Below are positions 11,001 through 19,732 of a stretch of DNA of 64,000 nucleotides, piece by piece. The notes beneath the pieces are model-generated. The model was not told where the DNA came from and made no database searches. It saw nothing but the letters and a program-made list of their open reading frames with translations. This DNA comes from Neoluteolibacter marinus (lineage in GTDB: Bacteria > Verrucomicrobiota > Verrucomicrobiia > Verrucomicrobiales > Akkermansiaceae): the NCBI RefSeq assembly GCF_014904755.1, contig NZ_JACZFQ010000090.1:62001-126000 (forward strand), read 5' to 3'. Made by a program: the position numbers and the translations under genes. Numbering within the stretch: position 1 is the first letter of the stretch; the number at the start of each line of letters is the position of its first letter.

Positions 11001-12959
11001 GGCATTGTCACCGGCAACGGCATCACCACCGGCAACATCGAGTTCTGGCCGAGCAACTACAATGGCAGCAATGCCGCGGGAGTCCCGGGGGCGAGCGGCA
11101 CGGCCTTCGATTTCGGCGACGGCGGCGCCGGCACGGGGTCCGGCTACGGCTCGATGCAGGTCCACAACCACGGCGCCGGGCAGACCTTGTTCGCCATCAA
11201 CAACTGGGGAGCCTCCAACAACACCACCAACGCGCTGTGCATGGGCATCGGCAACAACCCGACGCCCGTGAACAACGGCATCGACTGGACCTTCGCCGAG
11301 AACGGACCGACGATCAACGAGACCCGGCTGCTGCACATTTTCGTGCTGCCGGGCAACGGTGACAGCATTGCGCCGACGATCAGCCGGGCGGTCCCGTCGA
11401 CGACCCTCGACCGCTTCAGCGTGATCTTCAGCGAACCGGTCGCCGACAGTTCGGCCGATCCCGCGAACTTCACCGTCGACGGCGGCGTGACAGTCACCGG
11501 CGCGACCTTGCTGCCGGGCAATCTTGAGATCGCCCTCGCCACCACCGCCCAAGCTCCGGGCACGCTCTACAACGTGACCGTCAGCGGCGTCCGCGACCGC
11601 TCGACCGCGGGCAATCCCATCGCCCCGGCATCCGCCACCTCGTTCACCTCCTACGCGCCGCCGGCGGTGTTCGGGAACGTCTCGGAAATCGGCGGCTACG
11701 ACCTGGTCTATCAGCTCGCGATTCCCGGCGCCTCGCCGCGCTGGAACTTCAACGCCATCCCGTATGGCATCGACGAGGCGAAGTTCGGCCCGCGCAGCTT
11801 CGACCGGATCGCCTACCTGATGGAGCTGGACGGAACCTGGATCTACACCTCCTTCGACGGCTTCACCGGCGATGTCGCCAAGACCGGCGTGCCCTCGACG
11901 CGGGTCACCGCCACGCCGTTCCAGCAGGATGTCAGCAACCTGAACGTGGCCACCAACGTCACCTCGATCTATCCCGACACGGCACTCCGCGAGGGACTCG
12001 GCGGCGGCAACATCGAATTCTGGGGCGGCAATTACACCGCCACCAACGGACTCGGCGTCCCGGGCGCCAGCAACAGCGCCTTCGACTTCGGTGACACCAT
12101 GACGTCCGGCGGTCATGGCTCGATGCAGGTCCATGACCACGATGCCGGCCGGGTCTTGTTCGCCTACAACAACTGGGGGGCCAATGCCGGCCAAGTCAGC
12201 GACCTCGGCATCGGCAACAGGCCGTCCGGAGAACCGGACTGGACCTTCGGCAGCAACGCCACTTCCTACACGACGAAGAACCTCTACGTGCTGGTCCGCC
12301 CGGCGGCCGCGGGCTCCTCGGAGGCGGGGCCGGTGCTGCTTTCCCAGCCGTCGTCGCGGAGCCTGGCCAGCGGTGCCAGCACCACCTTGTCGGTCCAGGT
12401 GGCGGGTTCGGGACCCTTCTACTACCAATGGCGTTTCGAGGGCGTCGCGATCCCCGGCGAGACCCGCTCGTGGCTGGAGATCACCGGATTCGGTTCCGCG
12501 CAGGCCGGAGGGTACGATGTCGTGGTCACCTCCGCCGGCGGGGCGTCCACCATCAGCCGGACCGCGACCCTGGTGCTGGATGAACCTTTCTTGGGCTGGC
12601 TTGACCTGAACGGGATCGCCGATGCCGGCGACGACGGCGACCAGGACGGGATCAGTGCCTTGCTTGAATGGTTCCTCGGCGGCGATCCCGCGGTTCCCGA
12701 TTCCGCGATCCTGCCGGCGGGAAGCTACGACGCGGGGGTTTTCACCTACACCTTCCAGATGCCGGCCGAGCTGGGATCCGTGACCTGGCACGCCGAGTCG
12801 GGCGGCGGGCTCGTCGGCTGGGACATCGCGGTCGACGGTGAAGACGGGGTGGCAATCGCCACGGGGACGGAGTCCGGCGGCTACATCCCGGTCACCGTCA
12901 CTTTCACCGGCGTCGCTCCGCCGCTGTTCGTCCGGATCGTGGTGAACTCCCCGTCGTGA
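8076..12959 (+). CDS. Giant exported SGNH/GDSL hydrolase with four repeated modules and Ig-like domains
   Basis: A 1627-residue exported protein. After the signal peptide (about 1-25) comes an SGNH hydrolase domain (about 27-235) with block I PLGDSITDGS, the GTND block and the terminal DQLHPDQTGYDKMA block carrying the catalytic Asp/His. SbsA-like Ig domains at about 240-330, 551-655 and 1095-1198 are interleaved with four copies of a module of about 210 residues (about 340-548, 653-865, 868-1091, 1198-1408). A further Ig-like domain (about 1417-1505) and a C-terminal module with the aromatic-x-x-Trp / LG / FVR pattern end the protein. The family hydrolyses esters, often acetyl groups on glycans; the substrate is unknown. 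Start ATG 8076 gives the signal peptide. Confidence 0.88.
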   Translation: MKFLRLPPAGLALLGSLLSSGIGHGQAPVRILPLGDSITDGSAFDSPDGSGGYRGPLYNLLSGAGYNVDYIGSHTVNSGLLVEKEHEGHSGWRIDQLDTNMAGWLESYADPDVVLMHIGTNDFGQNFNTTTAIDRLDALILKIATLRPYAHIIVTNLMEREEPRNSNIQAQFNPFVEAVVDAHAAAGRRVTFLDMRAAVPLSDMPDQLHPDQTGYDKMAGAWLPAIQEVIGVDGDDAVPEVVSATGSTDHTHVTVKFSKPVADSAANLANFSIDGGLTISAAELDDSKRLVTLTTSEQTLSTTYTVSVNGVEDRLTPVPNSIAANSTATFEPAIPRGYHNHVPEAADYTLVQSVDLPAVANFRLIGVPYQIDNRAAIGPFDRVAYYLELQSANGQLKYLWASMDAFTDNVNQIGVPTHASGAVFQESVANLNVVSNVAGVTTGSGLTGNLEFWPTNYQEPNGAGVPGADGGTFDFGDTPTPGDYGSMQLHNAAAGETLFAFNHWGSETFMTGIDLGIGNQPGGSPDWTFSNNGGNYTVKTLQVLVRASGDVTPPTAVAATATFSRTRVIVTFSEPIVPSSVLATNFSLDQGVTVLNATLSDNRRDLILATTPQPVGPALTLTLGGVRDASPNANPIAPGSTIAVTGPALPPEIVANVGAAADGYQLVSSIELPDTGNFNAGSAAYRYDDRDATGAFNRIAYYLELQKPGQPSQFIWTAMDAFTVNRRKLGPPTIATGAVFQRTVGNLDVISNVAGVINGTGIATGNIEFWPNDYGGGNAAAVPGANGGTLDFGDTRNTTGNNYGSMQVHNHGAGQTLFAINHAGADNLTLDIGIGNQPSGQPDWTFAGNSGSYSKRILHALVLPGSTTPAGVASKVPESAGYQLLATVNLPGNGNLSGGAGAPGYAVDNRTEITSFSRVAYYLELKKTTDPVANYIWTSMDAFSAEAGKVCVPNTNSGAFFQQNVANLNVVSNVAGIVTGNGITTGNIEFWPSNYNGSNAAGVPGASGTAFDFGDGGAGTGSGYGSMQVHNHGAGQTLFAINNWGASNNTTNALCMGIGNNPTPVNNGIDWTFAENGPTINETRLLHIFVLPGNGDSIAPTISRAVPSTTLDRFSVIFSEPVADSSADPANFTVDGGVTVTGATLLPGNLEIALATTAQAPGTLYNVTVSGVRDRSTAGNPIAPASATSFTSYAPPAVFGNVSEIGGYDLVYQLAIPGASPRWNFNAIPYGIDEAKFGPRSFDRIAYLMELDGTWIYTSFDGFTGDVAKTGVPSTRVTATPFQQDVSNLNVATNVTSIYPDTALREGLGGGNIEFWGGNYTATNGLGVPGASNSAFDFGDTMTSGGHGSMQVHDHDAGRVLFAYNNWGANAGQVSDLGIGNRPSGEPDWTFGSNATSYTTKNLYVLVRPAAAGSSEAGPVLLSQPSSRSLASGASTTLSVQVAGSGPFYYQWRFEGVAIPGETRSWLEITGFGSAQAGGYDVVVTSAGGASTISRTATLVLDEPFLGWLDLNGIADAGDDGDQDGISALLEWFLGGDPAVPDSAILPAGSYDAGVFTYTFQMPAELGSVTWHAESGGGLVGWDIAVDGEDGVAIATGTESGGYIPVTVTFTGVAPPLFVRIVVNSPS
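9095..12305 (+). repeat. Four in-frame copies of a module of about 210 codons
   Basis: Copies lie at about 9095-9720, 10035-10670, 10681-11350 and 11671-12300 inside the SGNH gene. Every copy contains the same ordered motifs: an AYY(L)EL or AYLMEL strand, a (S)(M/F)D(A/G)F motif, a SNVAG/TNVTS strand, GN(I/L)EFW, an A/G-GVPGA turn, FDFGD, GSMQ(V/L)H, LFA(F/I/Y)N, GIGN and DWTF. Copies 2 and 3 are nearly back to back; copies 1-2 and 3-4 are separated by Ig-like domains. The module resembles a carbohydrate-binding or adhesive beta-sandwich, but I do not recognise a named family. Confidence 0.85.
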
Positions 12960-13026
12960 CAGGCTGACGGCGGCGGGGCGATGCGCCTTGCCGCCGTGCT
13001 CCGCAGAGGCGAGGAATGGGCGGCTC

Positions 13027-13848
13027 ATGTCTGACTTGGATTCCGTCATCGCCGCCTCCTTCGGGTCGGTCGTCACCCGCGCGCAGCCGGTGGGCGGCGG
13101 CAACATCCACGATGCCCGGCGGCTCGATCTGGCGGACGGCCGGGTGATTTTCGCCAAGTCCGCCGGCAGGGCGATGGCGCCCTTGCTGGAGGCCGAGGCG
13201 CGGGGGCTGGAGTTGCTGGCACCGCATCTTCGCGTGCCACGGGTGCTCGGCCGGGGCGAGGGCTGGCTGGCGCTGGAGTGGCTCGACCTTCATCCGCCCG
13301 ATGCCGCCGGCTGGGAAAGCCTCGGCCGCCAGCTGGCCGCGCTGCATGCGGTCCGCGGCGATCACCACGGGCTCGACCACGACAACTTCATCGGCAGCAC
13401 GCCGCAGCTGAACCGCCCGGCCGAGTCATGGCGCGAGTTCTACCTCGAGCGCCGCCTGCGGCCGCAAGTGCAGCTCGCCCACGGGCAAGGCCACCGGCTC
13501 GACGAGGACGCGATCCTTGCCGCGGCGGAGGCCTGCCTCGGTGATCACGAACCCGCACCGTCGTTGCTCCACGGCGACCTCTGGAGCGGCAATGTCGCCG
13601 CGCTCGCCGATGGTTCCGGGGTGATCTTCGATCCCGCGCCCTATTTCGGCGACCCGGAGACCGACCTCGCGATGCTGGAAATGTTCGGCGGACCGCTGCC
13701 GGCACCTTTTCTAACAAGCTACGGCGCCTTGCCTCCGGATCGTAGCCGGCGACAGCCGCTCTACAACCTTTACCACGCCCTCAACCACCTGAATCTCTTC
13801 GGCGCCTCCTACCTTCCGATGGTGGGCCAATGCGTGGCGCGGCTCTGA
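13027..13848 (+). CDS. Fructosamine kinase family protein
   Basis: A 273-residue cytoplasmic kinase of the fructosamine-3-kinase family, which phosphorylates sugar-amine adducts on proteins and so promotes deglycation. Evidence is the APH-like fold motifs HGDLWSGN (182-189, catalytic Asp184) and FDPAPYFGDPETDLAM (metal-binding Asp202), plus the N-terminal GGGNIHDARRL nucleotide loop. ATG 13027 is preferred over an upstream ATG (12988) because family similarity starts at MSDLDS. The protein is slightly shorter than typical members (about 285-310). It converges on the nucleoside transporter with only 3 bp between stops. Confidence 0.9.
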   Translation: MSDLDSVIAASFGSVVTRAQPVGGGNIHDARRLDLADGRVIFAKSAGRAMAPLLEAEARGLELLAPHLRVPRVLGRGEGWLALEWLDLHPPDAAGWESLGRQLAALHAVRGDHHGLDHDNFIGSTPQLNRPAESWREFYLERRLRPQVQLAHGQGHRLDEDAILAAAEACLGDHEPAPSLLHGDLWSGNVAALADGSGVIFDPAPYFGDPETDLAMLEMFGGPLPAPFLTSYGALPPDRSRRQPLYNLYHALNHLNLFGASYLPMVGQCVARL

Positions 13849-13851
13849 AGA

Positions 13852-15105
13852 TCAGCCGGCGACCCAGCGGTAGAGGGCACCGGCAAGGGTCGCGGTGATC
13901 AGGGTGGTCACCGTGCCACCGAGCACCGCCTTGAATCCCAGCGCCGCGAGGGTCGGGCGCTGGTTGGGTGCCAGGCTGCCGGTGCCGCCGAGCTGGATGC
14001 CGATCGACGAGAAGTTGGCGAAACCGCAGAGCGCGAAGGTGGCGAGGTAGATCGACTTCGGATCGAGCCCCGCCGCCTTCATTTCGCCGAGCTTGGTGTA
14101 GGCGACGAACTCGTTGAACACGACCTTGGTCCCTAGCAGCGAGCCGACCTTGGTCGCGTCGCCGCCGTTCACGCCGATCAGCCAGGCGAAGGGGGCGAAG
14201 ACCCAGCCGAGCAGCTTGTCGAGCGAGAGTCCGGGATGGACCAGGGTCAGGCCGGCGTTGACCAGCGCGGCGAAGGCGATGAAGGCGATCAGCATCGCGC
14301 CGACGTTGAGCGCCAGCTTCAGCCCGTCGCCGGTGCCGTTGGCGAGGGCATCGAGGAAGTTCGCGCCCAGCCGCTCCTTCGACACGTGCAGCGCGGCATC
14401 GGGATTGCCGGTTTCCGGGATCAGGATCTTCGCGACCACCAGCGAGGCGGGCGCGGCCATGAACGAGGCGCACAGCAGGAACTTCGCGAAGGCCTGCTGC
14501 TGGGCCGGATCGGTCCCGCCGAGGATCATGATGTAGGCCACCAGCACGCCGCCGGCGATGGTGCCCATGCCGCTGGTCATCAGTGCGTAGATCTCGCTGC
14601 GGGTCATCCGTTCGATGTACGGTTTCACCATCAGCGGCGACTCGGTCTGGCCGAGAAAGACGGACGCGGCGGCGGCCAGCGACTCGGCGCCGGACAGTTT
14701 CATGAACTTCTTGGTCACCCAGGCGAAGGCCCACACAACCTTCTGCAGGATGCCCCAGTAGTAGAGCAGCGAGCAGATCGCGGAGAAGAAGATGATGGTC
14801 GGCAGCACCTGGAAGGCGAACACGAAGCCGATCCCGCCTTCCGCCGCGGGATCGGCCAGCGGGCCGAACACGAACACCGCACCCTCGCGGGAGAAGCCGG
14901 TCAGCCAGACGAAGAAGCGGGCCAGCGCGTCGAAGGCCTGGCTGCCGCCGGGGACCACCAGGAACAACAGCGCCAGGATCAGCTGCAGCGACATCCCGCC
15001 GGCGACCAGCCTCCAGTTGATCGCCTTGCGGTTCTCCGAAAGCAGGGCGCAGCCGCCGATCAGGACGGCGATGCCAAGGAGCGCACGGAGGAGGTCTGTT
15101 AGCAT
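13852..15105 (-). CDS. Concentrative nucleoside transporter (NupC/CNT family)
   Basis: A 417-residue inner-membrane protein with about 10 hydrophobic helices. CNT family signatures are clear: the GQTESPLMVKPYIERMTRSE segment after helix 4, GMGTIAGGVLVAYI, and the FNEFVAYTKL and LCGFANFSSIGIQLGG motifs in the C-terminal half. Members take up nucleosides in symport with H+ or Na+. ATG 15105 is chosen because the first helix (LLRALLGIAVLIGGCALL) follows at once; the frame is open to 15213 but adds no membrane or signal sequence. It is divergent from rnhA with a gap of 107 bp. Confidence 0.93.
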   Translation of the reverse strand: MLTDLLRALLGIAVLIGGCALLSENRKAINWRLVAGGMSLQLILALLFLVVPGGSQAFDALARFFVWLTGFSREGAVFVFGPLADPAAEGGIGFVFAFQVLPTIIFFSAICSLLYYWGILQKVVWAFAWVTKKFMKLSGAESLAAAASVFLGQTESPLMVKPYIERMTRSEIYALMTSGMGTIAGGVLVAYIMILGGTDPAQQQAFAKFLLCASFMAAPASLVVAKILIPETGNPDAALHVSKERLGANFLDALANGTGDGLKLALNVGAMLIAFIAFAALVNAGLTLVHPGLSLDKLLGWVFAPFAWLIGVNGGDATKVGSLLGTKVVFNEFVAYTKLGEMKAAGLDPKSIYLATFALCGFANFSSIGIQLGGTGSLAPNQRPTLAALGFKAVLGGTVTTLITATLAGALYRWVAG

Positions 15106-15212
15106 GGATCCCCTTCTATCAGCAGGGGCCGCGCCGGAAAGGGAGAAGAAAGCCGGCGGCAAGTCTTGCATCCCGGTAGCGCAACGGCCTACCCCCGGTC
15201 CGCGCTTTTCCA

Positions 15213-15677
15213 ATGAAACGAGTCGTCATCCATACCGACGGGGCCTGCAAGGGCAACCCGGGCCCCGGCGGCTACGGGGTGGTGATGGTCTGCGGCAAGC
15301 ACCGCCTGGAGCTTTCCAAGGGCTTCGCGCGGACCACCAACAACCGGATGGAGCTGCTCGCCACCATCGTGGCGCTCGAGACCCTCAAGGAGGCCTGCGA
15401 GATCGAGCTGCTGTCGGACTCGCGCTACGTCATCGACGCGATGACCAAGAACTGGCTCAAGGGCTGGAAGGCGAAGGGCTGGAAGACCGCGTCCAACCAG
15501 CCGGTGAAAAACCGCGACCTGTGGGAGCGGCTCGCCGCCGCCACCACGGGCCACAAGATCACCTGGAAGTGGCTGCGCGGCCACGCCGGCCACAAGGAGA
15601 ACGAACGCTGCGATACCCTCGCGGTGGCGGCCGCGACCGGCCGCAATCTGGCGCCGGACAGCGGATTCGAGGCCTGA
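15213..15677 (+). CDS. rnhA: Ribonuclease HI
   Basis: A 154-residue enzyme that degrades the RNA strand of RNA-DNA hybrids, with roles in primer removal and R-loop resolution. All catalytic residues align with the canonical enzyme: Asp9 (HTDGACKGNPGPGGYG), Glu47 (NNRMELLA), Asp69 (LLSDSRYV), His124 (LRGHAGH) and Asp134. The basic protrusion (NWLKGWKAKGWKTA) is present. The length matches the usual bacterial RNase HI. Monocistronic. Confidence 0.97.
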   Translation: MKRVVIHTDGACKGNPGPGGYGVVMVCGKHRLELSKGFARTTNNRMELLATIVALETLKEACEIELLSDSRYVIDAMTKNWLKGWKAKGWKTASNQPVKNRDLWERLAAATTGHKITWKWLRGHAGHKENERCDTLAVAAATGRNLAPDSGFEA

Positions 15678-15687
15678 TCCGGGCCCG

Positions 15688-15722
15688 AAAAAAAAACGGG
15701 CACCCGGTTTCCCGGATGCCCG
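15688..15722 (-). terminator. Intrinsic terminator for the minus-strand LamG-type gene
   Basis: An 11-bp stem (15697-15707 with 15712-15722, one mismatch, TTTC loop) is preceded on the plus strand by nine A residues (15688-15696). That reads as a U-tract after the hairpin on the minus strand. It lies 30 bp beyond the stop of the gene ending at 15753. Confidence 0.88.
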
Positions 15723-15752
15723 CTCGAACGATTCAAAGAACCATGAAGGGTC

Positions 15753-18404
15753 CTACTCGGTCGCGAGGTCGACCCGGTAGAAGGCCGCGCCGGCCGGCGG
15801 GGCCGGATCGCTCCAGCTGGCAGTGCCTCCGGTAGACACCACGGTGCCGACATTGCTCCAGGAACCCGCTTGCAGGGTGGTGCTGCGCTGGATGGTGAAG
15901 CTCAGGCCGTCGGCGGCCGGCCAGGACAGTTCCGAGCCGTCCATGACCGCGGCGAAGAACGAGGAGCCGTCCATCGGATCGAGGCCGAGCAGGAACTCGA
16001 CGATGTTGGTGGTGCCGTCACCGTCGGCATCGTCGTTCTCGCCGCGCAGGGCCGGGTCGGTGATGTTGGTGTCGGCCCATTCGGAGTAAGGCGTCGAGAT
16101 TCCCTCCTCGTGGAAGAGGAAGAGCGAGTTGTCGAGCACTTCGGGCGTGATCCGCACCTCGTCGATGCTGCCGCCGAAGGGATCGGCATCCGCCCCGTTC
16201 CACTTCCCGAGACCGATCACCCACGGCGCGTCGAGGCCCGCGTAGTTGTAGAAGGCACCCTGGATCGCCATGCTGCCCTCGAGCACGTAGGCGCCGTCGC
16301 CGGGTGCCTTGACCCACAGCTTGAGCTCGCTGTCCGAGGCGGTGGCGGCCACCGAGTACCACGCCCCGGCTTCGACCAGCCGCGTCCCGATCACCTCGCG
16401 GGCCGTACCCGAGCCGTCGACGATGCCGACGCTGAGGTAGTTGTCGTTGCGCAGCTTGATCGAGAAGGGAGGCTGACCGCCCACCGGGTTGCCGCTCTTG
16501 CCGATCACCACCTGCCAGTTGTTGATCTGAGAGGCGTTGAAGCTGGCCTCGATGGTGAACTCGTCGAACAGGTAGGTCCGCAGGGCGGTCCCGGGCGAGC
16601 TGTAGATGTTGTCGGTAATGAAGAGGTTCCCGCCATCCCGGGCGAAGCCGAGCGAGGCGGTGTTCGACTCGCCGGTCGCCGGCACCGTCGCGGACGGCAG
16701 GACGGTCTGGTAGTACGGCGAGGTGTAGTCGCGCCAGGTCATCAGGTGGTTGCCCCAACCCGAGGAGTCGATGACCGTGTTCGCCTGGTTGCCGCCGGAG
16801 TTGTCGCCGACGGGCACCACGCCCGCGGTTCGCTCCTCGAAGCGCCAGTAGGCGAGCGCCGACGGATGTGAGGCGGCATCGGCCGGGTCGGTGCCGGCAC
16901 CCAACTCGGCGAAGTTCGGGGAGCCGTCGTTGTCCGGGTCGTCGTTCGGGCCCCACTTGGCGATGACCGTTTCGAGGTCCTCGTTGCCGGTCCGGAAGTA
17001 CTTCACCTCCCAGCCGTCCGGCAGGCCGTCGCCGGCGAAGAAATCGTCGGTGTCGGGCGACGAGGTTTGCTCGGTGGGATCGGTGTCCGCCCAGAACTCG
17101 TCGATGTTGCTGAAGAGGTCGCCGTCGCTGTCGGCGTCCGGATTGCAGGCGGCGATGGAGCCGAAGTAGTGGATCTCCCAGCCGTCGTTGATGCCGTCAC
17201 CGGAACCGAGATTGTCCTCGTCCGGATAGTCGAAGGTGGCGGTGGGATCGGTGCCTTTGGTGTATTCGACCAGGTTGCTGTTCCAGTCGGTGTCGTAGTC
17301 GCCGTCCGGTCCTTCGGCCAGGTTGCCGAAGAAGGTGAACTCCCAGCCGTCGGGCAGGGTATCGCTGTCGCTGTCCGGGAATGAGGCCGCCTGCACCGGG
17401 TCGGTGTCCGACAGGTATTCGAGGTAGCTGCTGCACCAGTCGCCGTCGGGGTCGCCGCTGCCGTCGTTGCTGGACGTCGCGATGCCGAAGTTCGCCTGTT
17501 CCCAGCTGTCCGGGAGCCCGTCCTGGTCGGAATCCGTCGCGACGCGGCGGAGTATGCCGGTGGTTTGGTCGAACTGGTAGTCGCCGGTCGGCGAGACCCA
17601 CACCGACCAGGCCGGGGTGACCTCGACCCGGGTCCACGGATCGCTGCCGCTGACCACCATGAAGCCGGTCCCGTAGCTGTCGGCCAGGGTGTCGGCCGCG
17701 ACCAGGGTCCAGGTGTCGCCGACCGTGGTGCCCGCGCCGCTCAGGTCGATGTCGAACATGCCGTTGAAGGTGGCGCCCGCGGTGCCGGTGACGCTGTTGT
17801 TCACGCCGGACGCGCCGATTTCAAAAAGCAGCGAGCCGGTCTCGGAGAGCACGAAGGCTCCGTTCACGATCAGGTCACCGGTGAAGGTGTTTTCCGCCGC
17901 GAAGGTGACCCCGAGGTTGCCGAGGACCGTCAGGTCGCTGCTGCCCCCGACCGTGGCCGTCACGATGATCGGTCCCTGGGTGGCGGAGATCCGCGACCCG
18001 GTGCCGTTGACCGTCACGGCACCGGCCAGCGTGAAGATCTGGTCGAAGGCGTTGATGTGGTCGATGATACCGCCGTCGAGGATCAGGTCGGGCACGGTGA
18101 TGGTGCTGCTGCCGTTGACCTTGTAGGAAAGCTTCCCGGTAGCGGTGGAGACCGCCAGCGAATCGCCGGCAAAGGTGTAGTCGGCGACATCGGTCGGAGT
18201 CCGCAGGCGTTCGATGGCGACGACGTAGTCGTTGCCGGCAACCGGCGCGGCCGCATTGGACCATCCGCCGGCGGCGTTGAACGAGGTGGCTCCGAAGCCA
18301 TCGGCCGTGCTGAGGTTCACGGTCTCGGCGACCAAGTGGCCCGTGGCCGCCAGGGTCAGGGCCGCGGCGAGCGGTGGGCAGTGGTGAAAAGATACAGGTT
18401 TCAT
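15753..18404 (-). CDS. Exported LamG-domain protein with calcium-binding repeats
   Basis: An 883-residue secreted protein starting at ATG 18404 with a signal peptide (AALTLAATGHLVAETV). The first about 270 residues are G/S/T/N-rich beta structure like autotransporter-associated strand repeats. About 310-530 holds several thrombospondin-3-like calcium-binding repeats (SDQDGLPDSWE, SDSDTLPDGWE, SGDGINDGWE, DADSDGDLFSN). About 560-770 is a LamG/concanavalin-like fold (ALAYWRFEE through GSIDEVRITPE). The C terminus has the YSEWADTN / DGDGTTNIVEFLLGLDP / FYRVDL module seen in other secreted proteins here. Likely surface-exposed or secreted; ligand unknown. Confidence 0.85.
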   Translation of the reverse strand: MKPVSFHHCPPLAAALTLAATGHLVAETVNLSTADGFGATSFNAAGGWSNAAAPVAGNDYVVAIERLRTPTDVADYTFAGDSLAVSTATGKLSYKVNGSSTITVPDLILDGGIIDHINAFDQIFTLAGAVTVNGTGSRISATQGPIIVTATVGGSSDLTVLGNLGVTFAAENTFTGDLIVNGAFVLSETGSLLFEIGASGVNNSVTGTAGATFNGMFDIDLSGAGTTVGDTWTLVAADTLADSYGTGFMVVSGSDPWTRVEVTPAWSVWVSPTGDYQFDQTTGILRRVATDSDQDGLPDSWEQANFGIATSSNDGSGDPDGDWCSSYLEYLSDTDPVQAASFPDSDSDTLPDGWEFTFFGNLAEGPDGDYDTDWNSNLVEYTKGTDPTATFDYPDEDNLGSGDGINDGWEIHYFGSIAACNPDADSDGDLFSNIDEFWADTDPTEQTSSPDTDDFFAGDGLPDGWEVKYFRTGNEDLETVIAKWGPNDDPDNDGSPNFAELGAGTDPADAASHPSALAYWRFEERTAGVVPVGDNSGGNQANTVIDSSGWGNHLMTWRDYTSPYYQTVLPSATVPATGESNTASLGFARDGGNLFITDNIYSSPGTALRTYLFDEFTIEASFNASQINNWQVVIGKSGNPVGGQPPFSIKLRNDNYLSVGIVDGSGTAREVIGTRLVEAGAWYSVAATASDSELKLWVKAPGDGAYVLEGSMAIQGAFYNYAGLDAPWVIGLGKWNGADADPFGGSIDEVRITPEVLDNSLFLFHEEGISTPYSEWADTNITDPALRGENDDADGDGTTNIVEFLLGLDPMDGSSFFAAVMDGSELSWPAADGLSFTIQRSTTLQAGSWSNVGTVVSTGGTASWSDPAPPAGAAFYRVDLATE

Positions 18405-18703
18405 GGGGTCGGTTTCGGTTCGCAATCCCTCCCGGATCCGACGACGGGTCCCTGCGCCGGCGGGAGAAGTTGCATGCAATAAAAAAGCACCGGAAATACC
18501 ACCCCAAGCCGATTCCGACGCGCCACTTGCGAATCCGCACAAAACCGCGGTTTTAGGCGGAATTTGTAGCCGGCTCTCCCGGATGGATCAAAGCGAGGGC
18601 GCGGATTTGCGAGGGAAAGTGTCGCAAAAATACCAATGAAATGACAATTGCAGCCCTGTCTCGCCCACCACCGCTCGACGAGTGGCGGCGCGTGCCAGCC
18701 CGG
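18405..18703. other. Intergenic region upstream of the LamG gene with a 14-bp palindrome
   Basis: This 299-bp stretch separates two minus-strand genes and is more AT-rich than its surroundings, so it probably holds the promoter of the LamG gene. A perfect 14-bp palindrome AAAACCGCGGTTTT lies at 18541-18554, 137 bp before the start codon. No credible ORF or RNA gene is seen. Confidence 0.5.
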
Positions 18704-19732
18704 TCAGGGTTCGATGACCTTGAGGCGGACGAAGCGTCGGTCGTTGCCATCCGCGGTCACCTGCACCGTGCCACTGGTGCCGGCCGGGAGGGGATTCAGC
18801 GCGGGGCTGAGGTCTTCCGCGGCGACCGGCAGCCACTCGTCCAGGTCGTCCGAGCTTTCGACCACGATCGGTCCGGCGGAGCCGCCGGGCGGGAGCGTGA
18901 TTGCGAAGCCGCCGCTTGCCGACGGATCCGGCATCGGCAGATGGGGCAGGGGATTGTCCGCGGCCCCGAGTCCCAGCGCCCACACCACGCCGTAGGGCAC
19001 GCTGCCGCCCGCCGGGACGGCGTCGAATTCCGCGCCGGGGATGCCTTCGTCGACGGTCCAGGCCACGTAGGCACTGAGCGGAACTTGCACGGTGCCGGCG
19101 GCTTTGATGGTGCCGGTGGCGACCACGGCTACGGGGGTGCCGTCGGCGTCGAAGGTGTCATCGATGGCCACGGGAAAAGTCACCACCACATTGAAGTTCC
19201 GGTAGCCGTCCAGGTCACCGGCGGGCGTGAGGGTCACCGTGCCGGTTCCCGTCCCGGCACCGCCGGCGGGGCTCTCCGGGGTGAAACCTGTGCTCACCGG
19301 GTTGCCGAGGGCCGTTCCAGTCACGGAGCCCTGGTCGATCACGAACTGATGCTCTTCCGCCGGGAATTGGCCGTTGGCCGGATTCACCGAGCCGGGCGGC
19401 GCGATCGTCGAGATCGCCGCCGAGAGACCGGTCATGTTGATGTTGTAGCCAAAGGACCCGAATCCCCCGGAAAAATTCATCGCCGTGCCGTTTACCCGGC
19501 CATTCGACAGGGTCAGCTCATCGGTCGTGCCGGCCTGGGGATCGATGTCGAAGGCGGCATCGACGGACCCGGTGAGGGTCGTGGTGTCGGTGTCCGGGAA
19601 TGCGCCTGGATCAACCGTCACCGTGATGCGGTTGACGTCCGGCTCGCTGACGAGGGTCAGGGTGGTGCTCGCGGGAATGGCGGCGAGGGGGGTGGCAGCG
19701 ACGAGCCAGAGGGGGAACAGGGCTTTTTTCAT
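18704..19732 (-). CDS. Exported protein with verrucomicrobial-type C-terminal module
   Basis: A 342-residue secreted protein from ATG 19732 with a signal peptide (MKKALFPLWLVAATPLAA). The body is beta-rich with no catalytic motif that I recognise. The last 115 residues repeat the pattern found in other exported proteins of this window: AYVAWTV start, WALGLGAADNPLP, VVESSDDLDEW and a final FVRLKV. The frame is open upstream to 20020, but only the chosen start yields a signal peptide. Function unknown; probably surface or secreted. Confidence 0.78.
   Translation of the reverse strand: MKKALFPLWLVAATPLAAIPASTTLTLVSEPDVNRITVTVDPGAFPDTDTTTLTGSVDAAFDIDPQAGTTDELTLSNGRVNGTAMNFSGGFGSFGYNINMTGLSAAISTIAPPGSVNPANGQFPAEEHQFVIDQGSVTGTALGNPVSTGFTPESPAGGAGTGTGTVTLTPAGDLDGYRNFNVVVTFPVAIDDTFDADGTPVAVVATGTIKAAGTVQVPLSAYVAWTVDEGIPGAEFDAVPAGGSVPYGVVWALGLGAADNPLPHLPMPDPSASGGFAITLPPGGSAGPIVVESSDDLDEWLPVAAEDLSPALNPLPAGTSGTVQVTADGNDRRFVRLKVIEP

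Noticed and set aside
8049-13157. Long antisense open frame opposite the giant SGNH gene (about 1700 codons)
   Set aside because: An artefact of high GC3 in the sense gene. The translation is compositionally biased (R/G/D/V-rich), with no domain, signal or start context, while the sense frame has clear families.
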